Positions 17,612 through 27,659 are shown, counted from the first letter of the stretch. The stretch is DNA of 64,000 nucleotides from Lentibacillus sp. JNUCC-1 (GCF_009741735.1 NZ_WHOH01000001.1:372001-436000); one strand, 5' to 3'. Program-made: numbers and translations. Notes: generated by a model not told the origin, from the sequence alone.

Positions 17612-18388
17612 TTACAAGTTATTGTTAAAAACAGGCGCACGTTTTTCGATGAATGCCTTAACACCTTCTTGATGATTTTCAGAACGTCTCAATATGCGCT
17701 GGGCTTCCCTTTCTTCTGCCAGGTAATGTTTGAGTTCATTCAACTTCTGTTCATGGTAGATCTTCTTTGTCTTAAGCATCGTTTGAATTGGTGCAACAAG
17801 AATATGCTTGACCACTTGTTCTGCACGCTCGACTGCAGGCTTATCGGATACTATATCAACCAAGCCCATCTCTTCTGCATCGCTGGCCACTACTTGTTCC
17901 ATGCTCCAGATAAATTTCTTAGCAGCCACAGTGCCAAGTCTTTCCTTAAGCCAGAAGTGACCGCCGCCATCTGGAACAAGCCCAACACCTAAAAACAGCA
18001 TGCCCAGCCGTGACTTTGAATTCGCTACAACATAATCCCCTGCTAAAGCGAGACTCATACCCAAACCCGCTGCAGGCCCGTCAACTGCACTAATCACAAT
18101 TTTAGGCAGCATATACAACCGTCTCATGATGTCTTCAATGGTGTCCATGACGTTATCATATAATTCTTCATCAGCAAAGTCATGCTGCAACATGCTTACA
18201 TCACCGCCAGCTGAAAACGCCTTGCCTTCCCCGAAGATCATCACTACATGATCATCGTTTTTTTCCACTTGTTTAATGACATCCAACAGTTCATTCAGCA
18301 TCTCAACATTTAAAGCGTTATAGCTCTTGGGCCGATTGAGAGAAATATAAGAAACACCCTTTTTACTTTCCAATAAAACAGTATTCAT
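17612..18388 (-). CDS. yhaR: Enoyl-CoA hydratase/isomerase family protein (YhaR-like)
   Basis: A 258-residue crotonase-fold protein. FSAGGDVSML and AVDGPAAGLGMSLAL give the two oxyanion-hole loops, and LVPDGGGHFWL the active-site helix, where one of the usual catalytic Glu positions is not obvious, so isomerase or another crotonase reaction is possible. It acts on acyl-CoA in the cytosol. B. subtilis yhaR lies in the same region. AAGGGGAG precedes the ATG. A strong terminator follows at 17554-17594. Confidence 0.85.
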   Translation of the reverse strand: MNTVLLESKKGVSYISLNRPKSYNALNVEMLNELLDVIKQVEKNDDHVVMIFGEGKAFSAGGDVSMLQHDFADEELYDNVMDTIEDIMRRLYMLPKIVISAVDGPAAGLGMSLALAGDYVVANSKSRLGMLFLGVGLVPDGGGHFWLKERLGTVAAKKFIWSMEQVVASDAEEMGLVDIVSDKPAVERAEQVVKHILVAPIQTMLKTKKIYHEQKLNELKHYLAEEREAQRILRRSENHQEGVKAFIEKRAPVFNNNL

Positions 18389-18487
18389 TCTAACTCCCCT
18401 TGGAAATCAAATCGACGCTGGTGAGACGTTCATGGTGCAAATGCATGCGTCATGTCCATCATATCATGTCTTAGCGGGACAACCAAT

Positions 18488-20370
18488 TTAAGGCACCATT
18501 ACTTTACAGATGTCATTGGTGAATTCAACCGGATCATCAACCTGGATCCCTTCAATAAGCAACGCTTGGTTGTATAAAAGGTTTGTATACAACTTCAATT
18601 GATCAGGATCACTGTCGTACGCTTTCTGGAGAGCCTGGAATACATCATGATTTACGTTAATTTCCAGAACTTTTTCCGCTTGAACAGACTGATTATTCGG
18701 CATGGCACTCAAAACCTTTTCCATTTCAAGTGAAATCTCGCCATCAGCTGTCAGGCATACTGGATGTGATTTCAAACGTTTGGACGCACGGACATCTTTC
18801 ACTTTATTTGTTAGCAGATCTTTCATAGCTGAAAAAAGCGCTTTATTATCTGCTTCCTTCTCTTCTGCCTCTTGTTCTTCCGCATCGTCTTCAAAACCAA
18901 GATCCCCACTAGAGACAGAACGGAATTCTTTCTCCTTATAGGTCATCAGCATGCGAATCGCAAATTCATCGACATCTTCTGTAAAGAATAAGATGTCATA
19001 TCCTTTATCAGCAACCATTTCAGTTTGTGGCAGCTTTTCGATTCGCTCATAAGAATCGCCTGTTGCATAATAAATATACGGCTGATCTTCTGGCATGTTC
19101 TCAACGTATTCAGATAATGTGACAAGCTTCTTTTCTTTAGACGAATAGAACATCAGGAGGTCTTGGAGTGTGTCCTTATTTGCGCCAAAGTCCGAGTACA
19201 CACCGAATTTCAGCTGACGACCAAATGTTTTATAGAACGTCTCATATTTCTCCCGATCGTTTTTAATCATGTTTTCCAATTCTTTTTGATTTTACGGGTA
19301 ATGTTCTTCTCAATCAGTTTAAGCTGCCTGTCATGCTGCAGCATCTCACGCGAGATGTTTAAAGACAGGTCCTCGGAGTCCACAATCCCTTTGACAAAAC
19401 TGAAATAATCCGGCAAAAGATCGGCACATTTATCCATAATCAAGACACTGTTTGAATAAAGCTCCAGGCCTTTTTCATAATCCTGGGAGTAATAGTCGAA
19501 TGGCATGGTTTCTGGAATGTACAAAATCGCATGATAGCGAATCGTGCCGTCAACGTTTGTATGAATGTATGTGAGAGGCTTATCAAACCCAAACCGTTTC
19601 TCCTGGTAGAAGTTCTCATAGTCTTCATCAGTCAGCTCACTTTTATTTTTGCGCCAGATCGGAACCATGCTGTTGATGGTTTCCTCTTCGGTATACTCCA
19701 CATATTCTTCCTCGTCCTCATCTTTTGGCTTGGACTTCGTGACTTCCATTTTAATCGGATAGCGGATAAAGTCTGAGTATTTCTTTATAATTGTTGTGAG
19801 TTGATCTTCCTCAAGAAACTGATCATAATTATCCTCTTCACCATTTTCCTTGATGGTCAAAATAATGTCAGTCCCGACTGTGTCTTTTTGTGCAGGCTCG
19901 ATTGAATAGCCCTCTCTGCCTTCAGATTCCCATTTAAAAGCTTCATCACTGCCAAGTGGTTTGGTAACAACAGTCACTTTATCAGCTACCATAAATGCAG
20001 CATAAAAACCGACACCAAACTGCCCGATAATATCATAGCCATCTTTGAGTTCTGTTTCATTCTTAAATGCAAAAGACCCACTCTGAGCAATGGTTCCAAG
20101 GTTATCTTCCAGTTCTTCTTGAGTCATACCGATTCCTGTGTCTGAAACCCGTAATGTTCGAGCGTCTTTATCTGCTTCTATTTCTATATAGTAGTCCGCC
20201 TGATTGAAAGACAGGTTATCGTCTGTAAGAGCTCTGTAATAGATTTTGTCAATCGCATCGCTCGCATTGGATATCAGTTCCCTGAGAAACACTTCCTTCT
20301 GTGAATAAATCGAGTTAATCACCAGATCTAGCAGGCGCTTTGATTCAGCTTGAAATGCTTTTTGTGCCAT
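18488..20370 (-). pseudogene. htpG: Chaperone HtpG (Hsp90), interrupted by one frameshift
   Basis: The N-terminal part (20370-19267) holds the ATPase domain ([34 protein letters not shown]) and middle domain. After KNITRKIKK the frame ends, while [20 protein letters not shown] and the rest of the middle and C-terminal domains continue in the next frame to 18488. Adding one A to the run of five (19283-19287) restores [13 protein letters not shown] and a protein of about 627 residues, the normal length. Both halves are fully conserved, so a sequence error is more likely than decay. The ATG follows GGAGAG. The gene stands alone. Confidence 0.93.
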
Positions 20371-20468
20371 TTACATTCTCTCCTTTGTTATATTAATCCC
20401 TTACTTATTATATAAGAAATAAGAATTTGAGCAAAGAAATTAGCACTCGACATGATCAAGTGCTAAGA

Positions 20469-20831
20469 TTACGCGAAAATATGCATTCCCAACCACGCAG
20501 CCAGAGTACAAACGATAACCGAACCTGCTACGTATGAAGCTGCTGCATATGTTTTCTTCAATTGTAATAGAGTAATGGTTTCATGACCAAACGTGGAGAA
20601 TGTCGTAAAAGCTCCGCAAAAGCCAACTCCAAGCAAGAACCATAGTGGGTCGGTTATGACCTGATTCACGTGAAGGCTGTACAAAGCCCCGAGGGTAAAC
20701 GATCCAACGGCATTGACAAACCAAGTTCCAACGGGAATAAAAGTACGGTGTTCCATGTTACGGTTGATTAAACTTGCCAGAGTGTATCTGAAGACCGCAC
20801 CGAACGCACCGCCGATACCGGTCATAATCAT
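20469..20831 (-). CDS. crcB2: Fluoride channel subunit CrcB/FluC (second gene)
   Basis: A 120-residue, four-helix membrane protein with GGAFGAVFRYTLA near the N terminus, GTWFVNAVGSFTLG, and the diagnostic GVGFCGAFTTFSTFGHET, which carries the Phe/Thr fluoride-pore motif. Fluc proteins export fluoride passively as dual-topology dimers. Two different crcB genes in tandem usually form a heterodimer. Its ATG overlaps the stop of the upstream crcB (ATGA), with GGAGGTGA in front. Confidence 0.93.
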   Translation of the reverse strand: MIMTGIGGAFGAVFRYTLASLINRNMEHRTFIPVGTWFVNAVGSFTLGALYSLHVNQVITDPLWFLLGVGFCGAFTTFSTFGHETITLLQLKKTYAAASYVAGSVIVCTLAAWLGMHIFA

Positions 20832-21208
20832 GCTTTTTCACCTCCGTCTCTAAGGGCAAGTTTAACACCCGCGTAAGCAAGTATAAGCCCAGCCCCAATG
20901 GAAAGAGTCACATAAATCAATGCGCGACCGATCATATCGTTTTCCAGCAGCTGTACCGTTTCAAATGAAAATGCGGAAAATGTTGTAAATGATCCAAGCA
21001 GGCCAGTACCCAGCAGGAGACTCCAGTCCGGATGCAACTTCTTTTTAACTTTTCCCAGTGTTAAAAGCCATCCGAGCAAAAAACAGCCCAACATATTAAC
21101 CAGAAGCGTTGCATATGGAAATGCATCGTAGGAAACAAAAGCGCCTATCCCATAACGCAACACAGCTCCGATCGTTCCGCCAGCCATAACCAATAATAGT
21201 TGCTTCAT
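20828..21208 (-). CDS. crcB1: Fluoride channel subunit CrcB/FluC (first gene)
   Basis: A 126-residue, four-helix protein with GGTIGAVLRYGIGAF, TLLVNMLGCFLLG and GTGLLGSFTTFSAFSFET. It pairs with the downstream crcB2 (4-base overlap), presumably a heterodimeric fluoride exporter. The ATG at 21208 has AAAAGGATG at suitable spacing, whereas the ATG at 21217 touches that site. No fluoride riboswitch could be recognised in the 100-base leader. Confidence 0.92.
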   Translation of the reverse strand: MKQLLLVMAGGTIGAVLRYGIGAFVSYDAFPYATLLVNMLGCFLLGWLLTLGKVKKKLHPDWSLLLGTGLLGSFTTFSAFSFETVQLLENDMIGRALIYVTLSIGAGLILAYAGVKLALRDGGEKA

Positions 21209-21263
21209 ACCGCTCATCCTTTTAATTCCGAAATAGAAGTCATCGATGCTATTTATTGTACAC

Positions 21264-21297
21264 TAAAAAACCTTTGGAGCAAAAACGCTCCAAAGGT
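21264..21297 (-). terminator. Terminator of ddh
   Basis: ACCTTTGGAGC / GCTCCAAAGGT 11-bp stem, 6-base loop, six T on the minus strand. It separates ddh from crcB1. Confidence 0.92.
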
Positions 21298-21325
21298 CAG
21301 CTCTCAGTATAAAACCAATTCTAGC

Positions 21326-22312
21326 TTAAAGCATCTCTCGGATTACATCGCGGATTGGACGGGAGGTTAAATAAGTAAGCGGAATATCGAAAACAGTTTT
21401 TGCACCTGTTTGCCTATTTGATTGCATAAGACAGGCGGCACGGGCATAAGCAGCCATCACACTCCCAGTAAATTCGGGATTACTGTCAAATTTTGCGGTC
21501 AACTCTACATATTGATGGTGTGATTTCTCTGTATAACCAGACCTGATTACGTGACCGCCATGCTTTTTTTGATGATGATTTGTTCTTAATTCATCCAAGC
21601 TGATAAAATGAACCGTCGTTCGGTAATCAGCGAAATAATGCGGCATTGTCTTGATCTCATGGGCAATTCTTTTTTCTTCGCTTGGATTGTCAGCCACTAC
21701 ATAACACATCCTTTCATGCCGTTCTGTCGCGTTAAACGATAATTTTCTGCCCGACCGCGCCGCTTCTAATGCATCTTGATTAGGAATTGTATACTGAACA
21801 GCATCTGTCACGCCAGCAACATCCTTTACAGCAGCAGTATGTCCTTGACTCAACCCCTCACCCCAGAACGTATCTGTTTGACCGTTCGGAAGCAAGACTT
21901 CTCCCAACAGACGCTGCATGGAGAAAATCCCCGGGTCCCACCCCACTCCAATAATCGCGGTTTTCCCGCCCTTCTCAGCAGCTGCATCCACTGCATCAAG
22001 GTGCTCAACAATTTCAGCATGGATATCATAGCTATCAACCATATTAAACATGGAAGCAACATGCGGACTCATCTCAGGAAGATCTGCTTTTGATTGTGCA
22101 CAAACAATCATGACATCAATATCATCTTCATACAATGCCATGTCATTGTAATCTCTTACAACTGTATCGCTAAAATAAGGTTTAATCACATTAGGCCGCC
22201 TTCGCGTAAATACTGCCCCGAGCGTCATATCTCTCTGTTGCTTCAATGCAATTTCTACGCCTCTTCCCACTTGACCATATCCGACAATCCCTGCACGTAT
22301 CAGTCTGTTCAT
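21326..22312 (-). CDS. ddh: meso-Diaminopimelate D-dehydrogenase
   Basis: A 328-residue NADP-dependent dehydrogenase. The Rossmann loop is GIVGYGQVGRG, and the family marks GVGWDPGIFSMQRLLGE, FWGEGLSQGHTAAVKDV and AVQYTIPNQDALEAAR are present. The enzyme makes meso-diaminopimelate in one step from tetrahydrodipicolinate and ammonia, giving cell-wall precursor and lysine. It is found in only some bacilli (for example Lysinibacillus and Ureibacillus relatives), which otherwise use the acetylase route. The ATG at 22312 was chosen by spacing from GAGGG; the GTG at 22321 is too close. The gene stands alone with its own terminator. Confidence 0.92.
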   Translation of the reverse strand: MNRLIRAGIVGYGQVGRGVEIALKQQRDMTLGAVFTRRRPNVIKPYFSDTVVRDYNDMALYEDDIDVMIVCAQSKADLPEMSPHVASMFNMVDSYDIHAEIVEHLDAVDAAAEKGGKTAIIGVGWDPGIFSMQRLLGEVLLPNGQTDTFWGEGLSQGHTAAVKDVAGVTDAVQYTIPNQDALEAARSGRKLSFNATERHERMCYVVADNPSEEKRIAHEIKTMPHYFADYRTTVHFISLDELRTNHHQKKHGGHVIRSGYTEKSHHQYVELTAKFDSNPEFTGSVMAAYARAACLMQSNRQTGAKTVFDIPLTYLTSRPIRDVIREML

Positions 22313-22474
22313 GATGATCACGACCCTCTGAAGTTTTTCGAAGCATCACATCATGCATTATATGAGTTGTCATCATTTAACATGCTGTTTTTTATCAAGT
22401 TCTCATTTTTAAGGTTCATTTTCTCTTCCTGTTATGCTATGTTTAGATACGGATGAATTCAAAGGGTGATCGGT

Positions 22475-23575
22475 TTGATAATTAAAGATTTATTTACCAA
22501 CTTGGCTATCATTGTAGCTATGCTTTTCCTTTATACACAATTTATTAATAAACATCCGCTTAACAGGCAGTCCGCTTTTAGAGAAAAAGTCATTGCCGGC
22601 TTTCTCGGTGGGCTGCTTGGATTTGTGCTGATGTTTTTCAGTATGAATATTGATACAACTATTATAGATTTGCGGCATATCCCAGTTGTCTTGATGTCAT
22701 ACTACGGAGGCCCGGTCCCAGCTCTTACTGCGGCATTTGTGATCATTGCGGGCCGTCTCTTGATCGGATTCAATTTATCAAGTGTGTTTGGTATCCTGTT
22801 CATCCTGTTGACAACAGGGTTTTCGATTTTCATTATGAAACAGCACCTTGCCAAAAAATTTAAGCTCTTAAGCATTATGACTTTTTCTAACATCATATTT
22901 ACAAGCCTAGTCGCTATCTTAATTAAGCCGACTGATCTTGTGATTATCATACCCGCATTTTGGCTGATTTCATATCTGGCCGGTTTTATTGCTTTTTATG
23001 TTGCTGAGTTTTTGCTGAACTCTCATATACTTTATACAAAGTATATGAATGAGGCTAAAATAGATGGACTTACGGGGTTAAATAACCATCGCAGCTTTGA
23101 CCACACGTTCAACCAGTTAATTGAGCATGCTAATGAAAAACATCCTATTTCACTTCTTTATATTGACATCGACTTTTTCAAGCAGGTTAATGATACATAC
23201 GGCCATAGCGAAGGGGATCTGGTTCTGCAAGAGCTTGGCATGATTCTGGCCCGCTCGGTCCGTTCTACTGATATTGTAAGCCGCAAAGGCGGTGAAGAAT
23301 TTACAATAATACTCACAGAATGTCCGTTAGCATATGCACAAGATATTGCAGAATCAATTCGCCAAGCTGTTGAAGCCGAGCCTTTCTTACTCAGTTCGGG
23401 AACAAAAATTTATTTAACCGTTTCAATAGGAGTAGCAACATTTCCTGAAACGACCCAAAACGCCTATCATTTAATTGAAGACGCAGATCATGCTTTATAT
23501 AACGCTAAGCAAACCGGACGAAACAAAGTCTCTTCAATAGATACCGTTCATAATACGAAAGAAACACAACGCTGA
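22475..23575 (+). CDS. Membrane diguanylate cyclase (5TM-LytS type sensor plus GGDEF)
   Basis: A 366-residue protein. About six membrane segments (1-190) match the 5TM-5TMR_LYT sensor. The GGDEF domain (about 205-360) has DGLTGLNNHRSF, the metal-binding IDIDFFKQVND and the active loop RKGGEEF. The inhibitory I-site RSTD lies five residues before GGEEF. It should make cyclic di-GMP with product inhibition. Architecture resembles B. subtilis DgcK. The TTG at 22475 has AAGGGTGA in front; a GTG at 22466 overlaps it. It is convergent with the DUF1028 gene. Confidence 0.9.
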   Translation: MIIKDLFTNLAIIVAMLFLYTQFINKHPLNRQSAFREKVIAGFLGGLLGFVLMFFSMNIDTTIIDLRHIPVVLMSYYGGPVPALTAAFVIIAGRLLIGFNLSSVFGILFILLTTGFSIFIMKQHLAKKFKLLSIMTFSNIIFTSLVAILIKPTDLVIIIPAFWLISYLAGFIAFYVAEFLLNSHILYTKYMNEAKIDGLTGLNNHRSFDHTFNQLIEHANEKHPISLLYIDIDFFKQVNDTYGHSEGDLVLQELGMILARSVRSTDIVSRKGGEEFTIILTECPLAYAQDIAESIRQAVEAEPFLLSSGTKIYLTVSIGVATFPETTQNAYHLIEDADHALYNAKQTGRNKVSSIDTVHNTKETQR

Positions 23576-23597
23576 AATCAGCGTTGTGTTTCTTGTT
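23561..23597. terminator. Bidirectional terminator between diguanylate cyclase and DUF1028 gene
   Basis: A perfect 14-bp stem GAAACACAACGCTG / CAGCGTTGTGTTTC with a 4-base loop overlaps the stop codons of both convergent genes. Confidence 0.85.
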
Positions 23598-24435
23598 TGG
23601 ACTTTAAAAAACCCAGTACTTTCGCATCAATCTGTCCTTCTTTCAGTTCCCTGTTTTCGAAATTCTCTTTATGAATGAAGGCAGTCAATGCTTCGATTAA
23701 ACGACTTTCATCTATTTTGTTAGAAGAAATATAACCAAGACGCCGCAAATGAAATGCAACATCATTTTTTATTTCATCTTTCACTAACAGCACATCATCT
23801 GGCTGTGTCACACCAAAATAAAGCTGATGAAGCAGATAGATGCGCTGCAGTTCATTGATGGGCTCTGAGTGATCATCAACTCGAAGGTCGATATAATGAT
23901 CATTGACCCCGAGATAACCTCCGTGCTTTTTCACCACATAAAGAGCTGCTGACTGCTGTCCCCGCTTATCGCCTCCTGCTTCCTGCCCCGCAGCTAGAGC
24001 GGCAAGCAACCTATCCGCAAGAGAGCCTGAAGTTCTTTCAAATGTTTCGGCCATTTTATCGACTGTATTTTCGTCAACAAGAATATTCCCCTGAGCAGCA
24101 TAATGCTTTCCTGTTCTGCCACCAGCCCAGTTATAACAATGTTCACCAGTAAAGGTCGCAGCGTTCCCGTTTGAATCGACAATACCAACCTGACGATAAG
24201 CACGGCCCTCATCCTGAGATGTTAAAATGTCGATCGTCTCCTGGGCACTTTTATCCTGTTCCAAAAGGTCCAGTCCCATGGGTCCATAGGCGGGATTGGC
24301 ATAGGATTGTGTGGCCACTGCACCAACACCAGATTTTGCCCACGGTACTACCGAACCAACCCCCAGAAACTTTGATTGAACAGCCACACCGAGTTCACCT
24401 GTTTCGGGATCATACCCTGCAATTGAAAAAGTCAT
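23578..24435 (-). CDS. DUF1028 family protein (putative Ntn-hydrolase fold)
   Basis: A 285-residue protein. MTFSIAGYDPETGELGVAVQ and the repeated AVATQSYANPAYGPMGLDLL, GEHCYNWAGGRTG and ALAAGQEAGGDKRGQQSAAL are diagnostic of DUF1028, a family with an Ntn-hydrolase-like fold. A C-terminal extension of about 65 residues (from QLYFGVTQPDD) is helical and may be the small peptidoglycan-binding-like module annotated on some members. Enzymatic role unknown. The start at 24435 has GGGTGGGGTGG; the longer frame to 24543 has none. Confidence 0.87.
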   Translation of the reverse strand: MTFSIAGYDPETGELGVAVQSKFLGVGSVVPWAKSGVGAVATQSYANPAYGPMGLDLLEQDKSAQETIDILTSQDEGRAYRQVGIVDSNGNAATFTGEHCYNWAGGRTGKHYAAQGNILVDENTVDKMAETFERTSGSLADRLLAALAAGQEAGGDKRGQQSAALYVVKKHGGYLGVNDHYIDLRVDDHSEPINELQRIYLLHQLYFGVTQPDDVLLVKDEIKNDVAFHLRRLGYISSNKIDESRLIEALTAFIHKENFENRELKEGQIDAKVLGFLKSKQETQR

Positions 24436-24544
24436 GTCCACCCCACCCTTGTCGTTGAATCTATCACGGAATGTGTTATCATAATTATACAATTTTTCCA
24501 GTGAATAACAACCATTATGAGAGAAGTGAAAGCATTTCTTCATA

Positions 24545-25308
24545 TTAATTCATGACGAGTCCGCCATCAACAATCAAGTTTTGTCCGGTAACGCCACGGC
24601 TCCAAGGTGATGCGAAAAACAAAATAGCATCTGCAACCTCTTCCGGGGATGTTACTTTTTGAAGGGGTGTTTGCTCTCGAATCAAGTCAAACACAACATC
24701 AGGTGTTGCTGCACTGGCGTTCGTTTTATCGAGAAGCCCACCCGAGGCCATATTAACCGTTATACCATGCGGTCCCAGTTCTTTCGCAACATTTCGGGTG
24801 AAACTCAGAAGTGCAGCCTTGCTTGTGTTGTAGTCGTGATAGGGAACAACCGGATTCTGGAATAAGTTAGTCCCAATATTGATGAATCGCCCAAACCCGG
24901 CATCAATCATATCTTCACGACCTGCTTGGACCGTATTCAGTGCTGCTTTAATACTACCTTCAAATTGAGTTTGGAAGTCCCCCAAGCAATCGAATTGATT
25001 TGTTTGCGCAAATCTCCATTAAATTTAAAGCCAATCAATGCATTATTCACAACCGTTGTCACCGGTGAGCCGAAATGGTCTTTGGCTTTGGCAAACATAA
25101 GCTTGACCGCATCTTGATCGCGCACATCTGCCTTTAATGCAATAGCACGGTCAGCTCCAATCTCCTGTACCACAGCTTCAGCCAGATCTTCGCTAGCCAA
25201 ATAATTCACGACCACCTTTGCGCCCTCGTGTCCAAACGCTTTGGCAATTGCCGCTCCTAGCCCTCTGCTCGCACCTGTGACCAAAACAATCTGTTCATTT
25301 AATTTCAT
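24545..25308 (-). pseudogene. Short-chain dehydrogenase under TPP riboswitch, one frameshift
   Basis: The 5' frame begins MKLNEQIVLVTGASRGLGAA (glycine-rich NAD(P) motif) and runs to INSIAWG. The rest (DFQTQFEGSIKAALNTVQAG, catalytic YHDYNTSKAAL, the C-terminal GQNLIVDGG) is in the next frame. One G added to the run of five (24979-24983) restores WGDF and a 254-residue FabG-like protein. Placement behind a TPP riboswitch points to a thiamine-related oxidoreductase; genes of this kind were noted in thiamine regulon surveys, I believe as oarX. Substrate unknown. Probably intact in the organism. Confidence 0.88.
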
Positions 25309-25332
25309 GATATCCTTCTCCCCTTTCCCCAT

Positions 25333-25359
25333 AAAAAAAGACCACCAGGAACGGTGGAC
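25333..25359 (-). terminator. Expression-platform terminator of the TPP riboswitch
   Basis: CCACC / GGTGG stem with adjoining pairs and seven T, between the aptamer and the SDR start codon. It fits a transcription-attenuation switch. Confidence 0.82.
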
Positions 25360-25389
25360 GTGTTTGATCGCATATGTATTCATGCCTCA

Positions 25390-25484
25390 ATTTAGACGCC
25401 ACTTCCCTACGCCAGCGTTAACTGGATCAGGTTCCAAGGGTCAGAGTCTCCTCTTCTCAGCTTGCGCTCCCCCAGTGATCGGTT
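25390..25484 (-). ncRNA. TPP (THI-box) riboswitch aptamer
   Basis: On the minus strand the conserved THI-box parts appear in order: GGGGGAGC, GCTGAGAAG, GACCCTTGGAACCTGATC, CAGTTAACGCTGGCGTAGGG. These form the P2-P5 core that binds thiamine pyrophosphate. A terminator follows at 25333-25359, then the SDR gene. Under high thiamine the downstream gene would be switched off. Confidence 0.96.
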
Positions 25485-25545
25485 TTATGATATGGTATGC
25501 TTTCATTCTAGCACAATGGTTTATTTGTGCAACATTAGACACTGT

Positions 25546-26398
25546 TCATCCTTTTATATACGAATATCTTTCCCGCAAATCGCTCAAATACTTTTCACTG
25601 CAGCATGATTCCCCGCCTCTTAAAATTTCCTTCATATAATGCCATGGCGGCGCAGTTTCAGCCTCTTTATAACGGACAATAAAGGTCAACGCCTCCTTAG
25701 TCTCTTCATTTTGGAAGCCGACAGACACAACAGCCGGACGATATATGCCCGCATGAACCCCTCACGCTTATACAAATAAGGCAAAACTTCAGGTGTTACA
25801 CGATACACCTTCCCTTCAACAACACCTCCCTCTTCAACAATATCTGCACGCCCCCCGTCATGCTGTTTGCGTGTGAAGCGTAGTGTATAACCCTTCAGTA
25901 CTCCTTGCCCGAGAACATCTGTAAAAAACTGATCTGCCTGCTGCGCTTTAAATCGTGCGTCATCCATACAACTCCCGTAGGCAAAGTAAAGAAATGAAGG
26001 CTGTTTGATTAAATGGTGTACTTTCCAGTCGCCTCCCTTTATCACATTCTTTTTGAGCTGATCCGTTTGTGAGGCGAGCACGTACATAATTGCTTCGTAG
26101 TGTCCTGCATCTGTGTATACGGTCTGTTCAACGCGGTCATACAGGTTATCGAAAGCATCTGCTCGATAACCCTCCAATGCATCCAGCTCTTTCAGTGTTG
26201 CCTCTGAAACTCTGTACAGTTCCCCAAATACAGTATCTTCATTAGTCGGTTCCATTACAGGAAAGTCATGCCGTGTCTCATACAACCTGCCAGCTGTCCA
26301 GGCCTCTTTTGAAACGAGAAAAGCTTGGTTTAAGAAATAATGATGCGTTCATGTTGTCTCAACGTGCCATAAACAAAGACAAACTTCTTACTGTTCAT
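25546..26398 (-). pseudogene. ykqA: Tandem gamma-glutamylcyclotransferase-like protein (YkqA-like), two frame breaks
   Basis: Read across frames, the protein is about 280 residues with two GGCT-like domains. The N-terminal one starts MNSKKFVFVYGTLRQHER; the C-terminal one has FLYFAYGSCMDDARF. The first break is at about 26347-26350, after HER, before HHYFLNQAF. The second is at the G run 25758-25761, where KREG continues as VHAGIYRPAVVSVGFQ in another frame, ending at 25546. Length and duplication fit B. subtilis YkqA. Such domains cleave gamma-glutamyl bonds, releasing 5-oxoproline; the actual substrate is unknown. AAAGGAGG precedes the ATG at 26398. One-base errors are likely. Confidence 0.8.
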
Positions 26399-26465
26399 TA
26401 AAACAGGCCTCCTTTACTGCTAATATCACAATTTTGTAGTTTATACCTTACCCATTTTTCATCAT

Positions 26466-26946
26466 TATCTCCACACTTTATCTATCTGTGTAGAATAGAA
26501 GAGTATTGCTTTTTTATAGTTTAATATATCTTTATTTCGTGTTGTGTTCACCACACTATTTAATAATATTGATATTGATTGATGGTATTCTTCCAAATTA
26601 TAAAGACACATCGCATAGAAAATCTTGATAGCATGATTATCAGAATACAGATTGATCCCTTTCTCAAGTACGTTCTTTGCTTTATCATAATCCCCAATGT
26701 ACGGTATGTACTGCCAAGCTGCAATAACGTCTTTTCCTGTTCGGCATCTGGTAAACCCAACTGAAGCGCCTTTTCATAAAGTACAACCGCTCTTGACTCT
26801 TCCCCTAGTAAATCATAGTTCCAAGCAGCATGAAAACAAACCAATGCTTCCTCAGGTGTTACTTCCAATAAATGTTCAAGCAAAGCATTGGATTCTGTAA
26901 TATTCCCCTTCTCCCTTAATTGAATGGCTTTTTTTAATGTAATAAT
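26466..26946 (-). pseudogene. TPR-repeat protein, one frameshift and no ATG start
   Basis: In-frame reading starts TLKKAIQLREKGNITESNAL and passes through tetratricopeptide-like helices (CFHAAWNYDLLGEESRAVVLYEKAL, LLQLGSTYRTLG). After RTLG the similarity continues in the next frame as DYDKAKNVLEKGINLYSDNH and ends at 26466 (IDKVWR). A G run of four at the break would need one more G. No ATG, GTG or TTG is in frame at the 5' end; an ATT (26943 or 26946) lies behind GAGAGGTG. The product would be about 158 residues, a small cytosolic TPR protein of unknown role. Confidence 0.7.
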
Positions 26947-27128
26947 GAAACACCTCTCTGGATTTAGCTGACTGTTTGTTTTCCCACTAGTATATCATGT
27001 CCAGCTTTCCATAAGATCAAATTTCCGCCTTAGATTTAAACAGGGATCAATGAGACACCATCGTGGCATGGAATGTTTAAGGCATGCTACAATATTTGAA
27101 GTAACTTATTTGAAATGGGGTTTTCAAT

Positions 27129-27659
27129 ATGTCTCTGAATAAAGATAAAAACTATGCAGGGCCTGTAATTACACTCACCATAATCGTAAACGGTATGATC
27201 GCTTTCTTATTTTTCATGCCAAAGCAGGACCGTTCCATCCCGTTTGACGTAACGATCCTGCCAAGATTGAACGCCATTTTTAATGCTTTCACGTTTATTT
27301 TTCTCTTAGCAGCACTCTTTTTTATTTTGAGGAAAAATATTGCGATGCATCGTAATTTTATTTTTGCGGCTTTCACAACAACAACTTTGTTCATCGTCTC
27401 ATACCTGACGTACCATTATCTTGCACCGAGCACATCTTTTGGCGGCGAAGGGATAGTTAAATCCATCTATTACTTCGTGCTGATATCTCATATTGTATTG
27501 GCGCCAATAGTCGTGGCCCTCGCCTTGTTTTCTCTCGTTTGGGGACTGACTCGACAAGTGAAAAAGCATCGAAAAATCGTACGCTGGACAATGCCCATCT
27601 GGCTCTATGTCAGCCTCAGCGGCGTCATCGTCTACTTCATGATCTCACCATACTATTAA
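27129..27659 (+). CDS. ctaM: DUF420 membrane protein (YozB/CtaM-like)
   Basis: A 176-residue protein with five predicted membrane segments. Conserved family features are RLNAIFNAFTFIFLL, AMHRNFIFAAF, a buried SYLTYHYLAPSTSFGGEG loop and ISHIVLAPIVVALALF near the end, with His residues that could bind metal or heme. DUF420 proteins such as Staphylococcus aureus CtaM are needed for assembly or activity of heme-A terminal oxidases. The gene stands alone; AATGGGG precedes the ATG weakly. Repeat copy C begins 30 bases after the stop. Confidence 0.85.
   Translation: MSLNKDKNYAGPVITLTIIVNGMIAFLFFMPKQDRSIPFDVTILPRLNAIFNAFTFIFLLAALFFILRKNIAMHRNFIFAAFTTTTLFIVSYLTYHYLAPSTSFGGEGIVKSIYYFVLISHIVLAPIVVALALFSLVWGLTRQVKKHRKIVRWTMPIWLYVSLSGVIVYFMISPYY

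Noticed and set aside
21209..21263. Fluoride riboswitch in front of crcB1
   Set aside because: The leader is only about 55 bases after the ddh terminator and lacks the GGNGAUGG start and pseudoknot parts.
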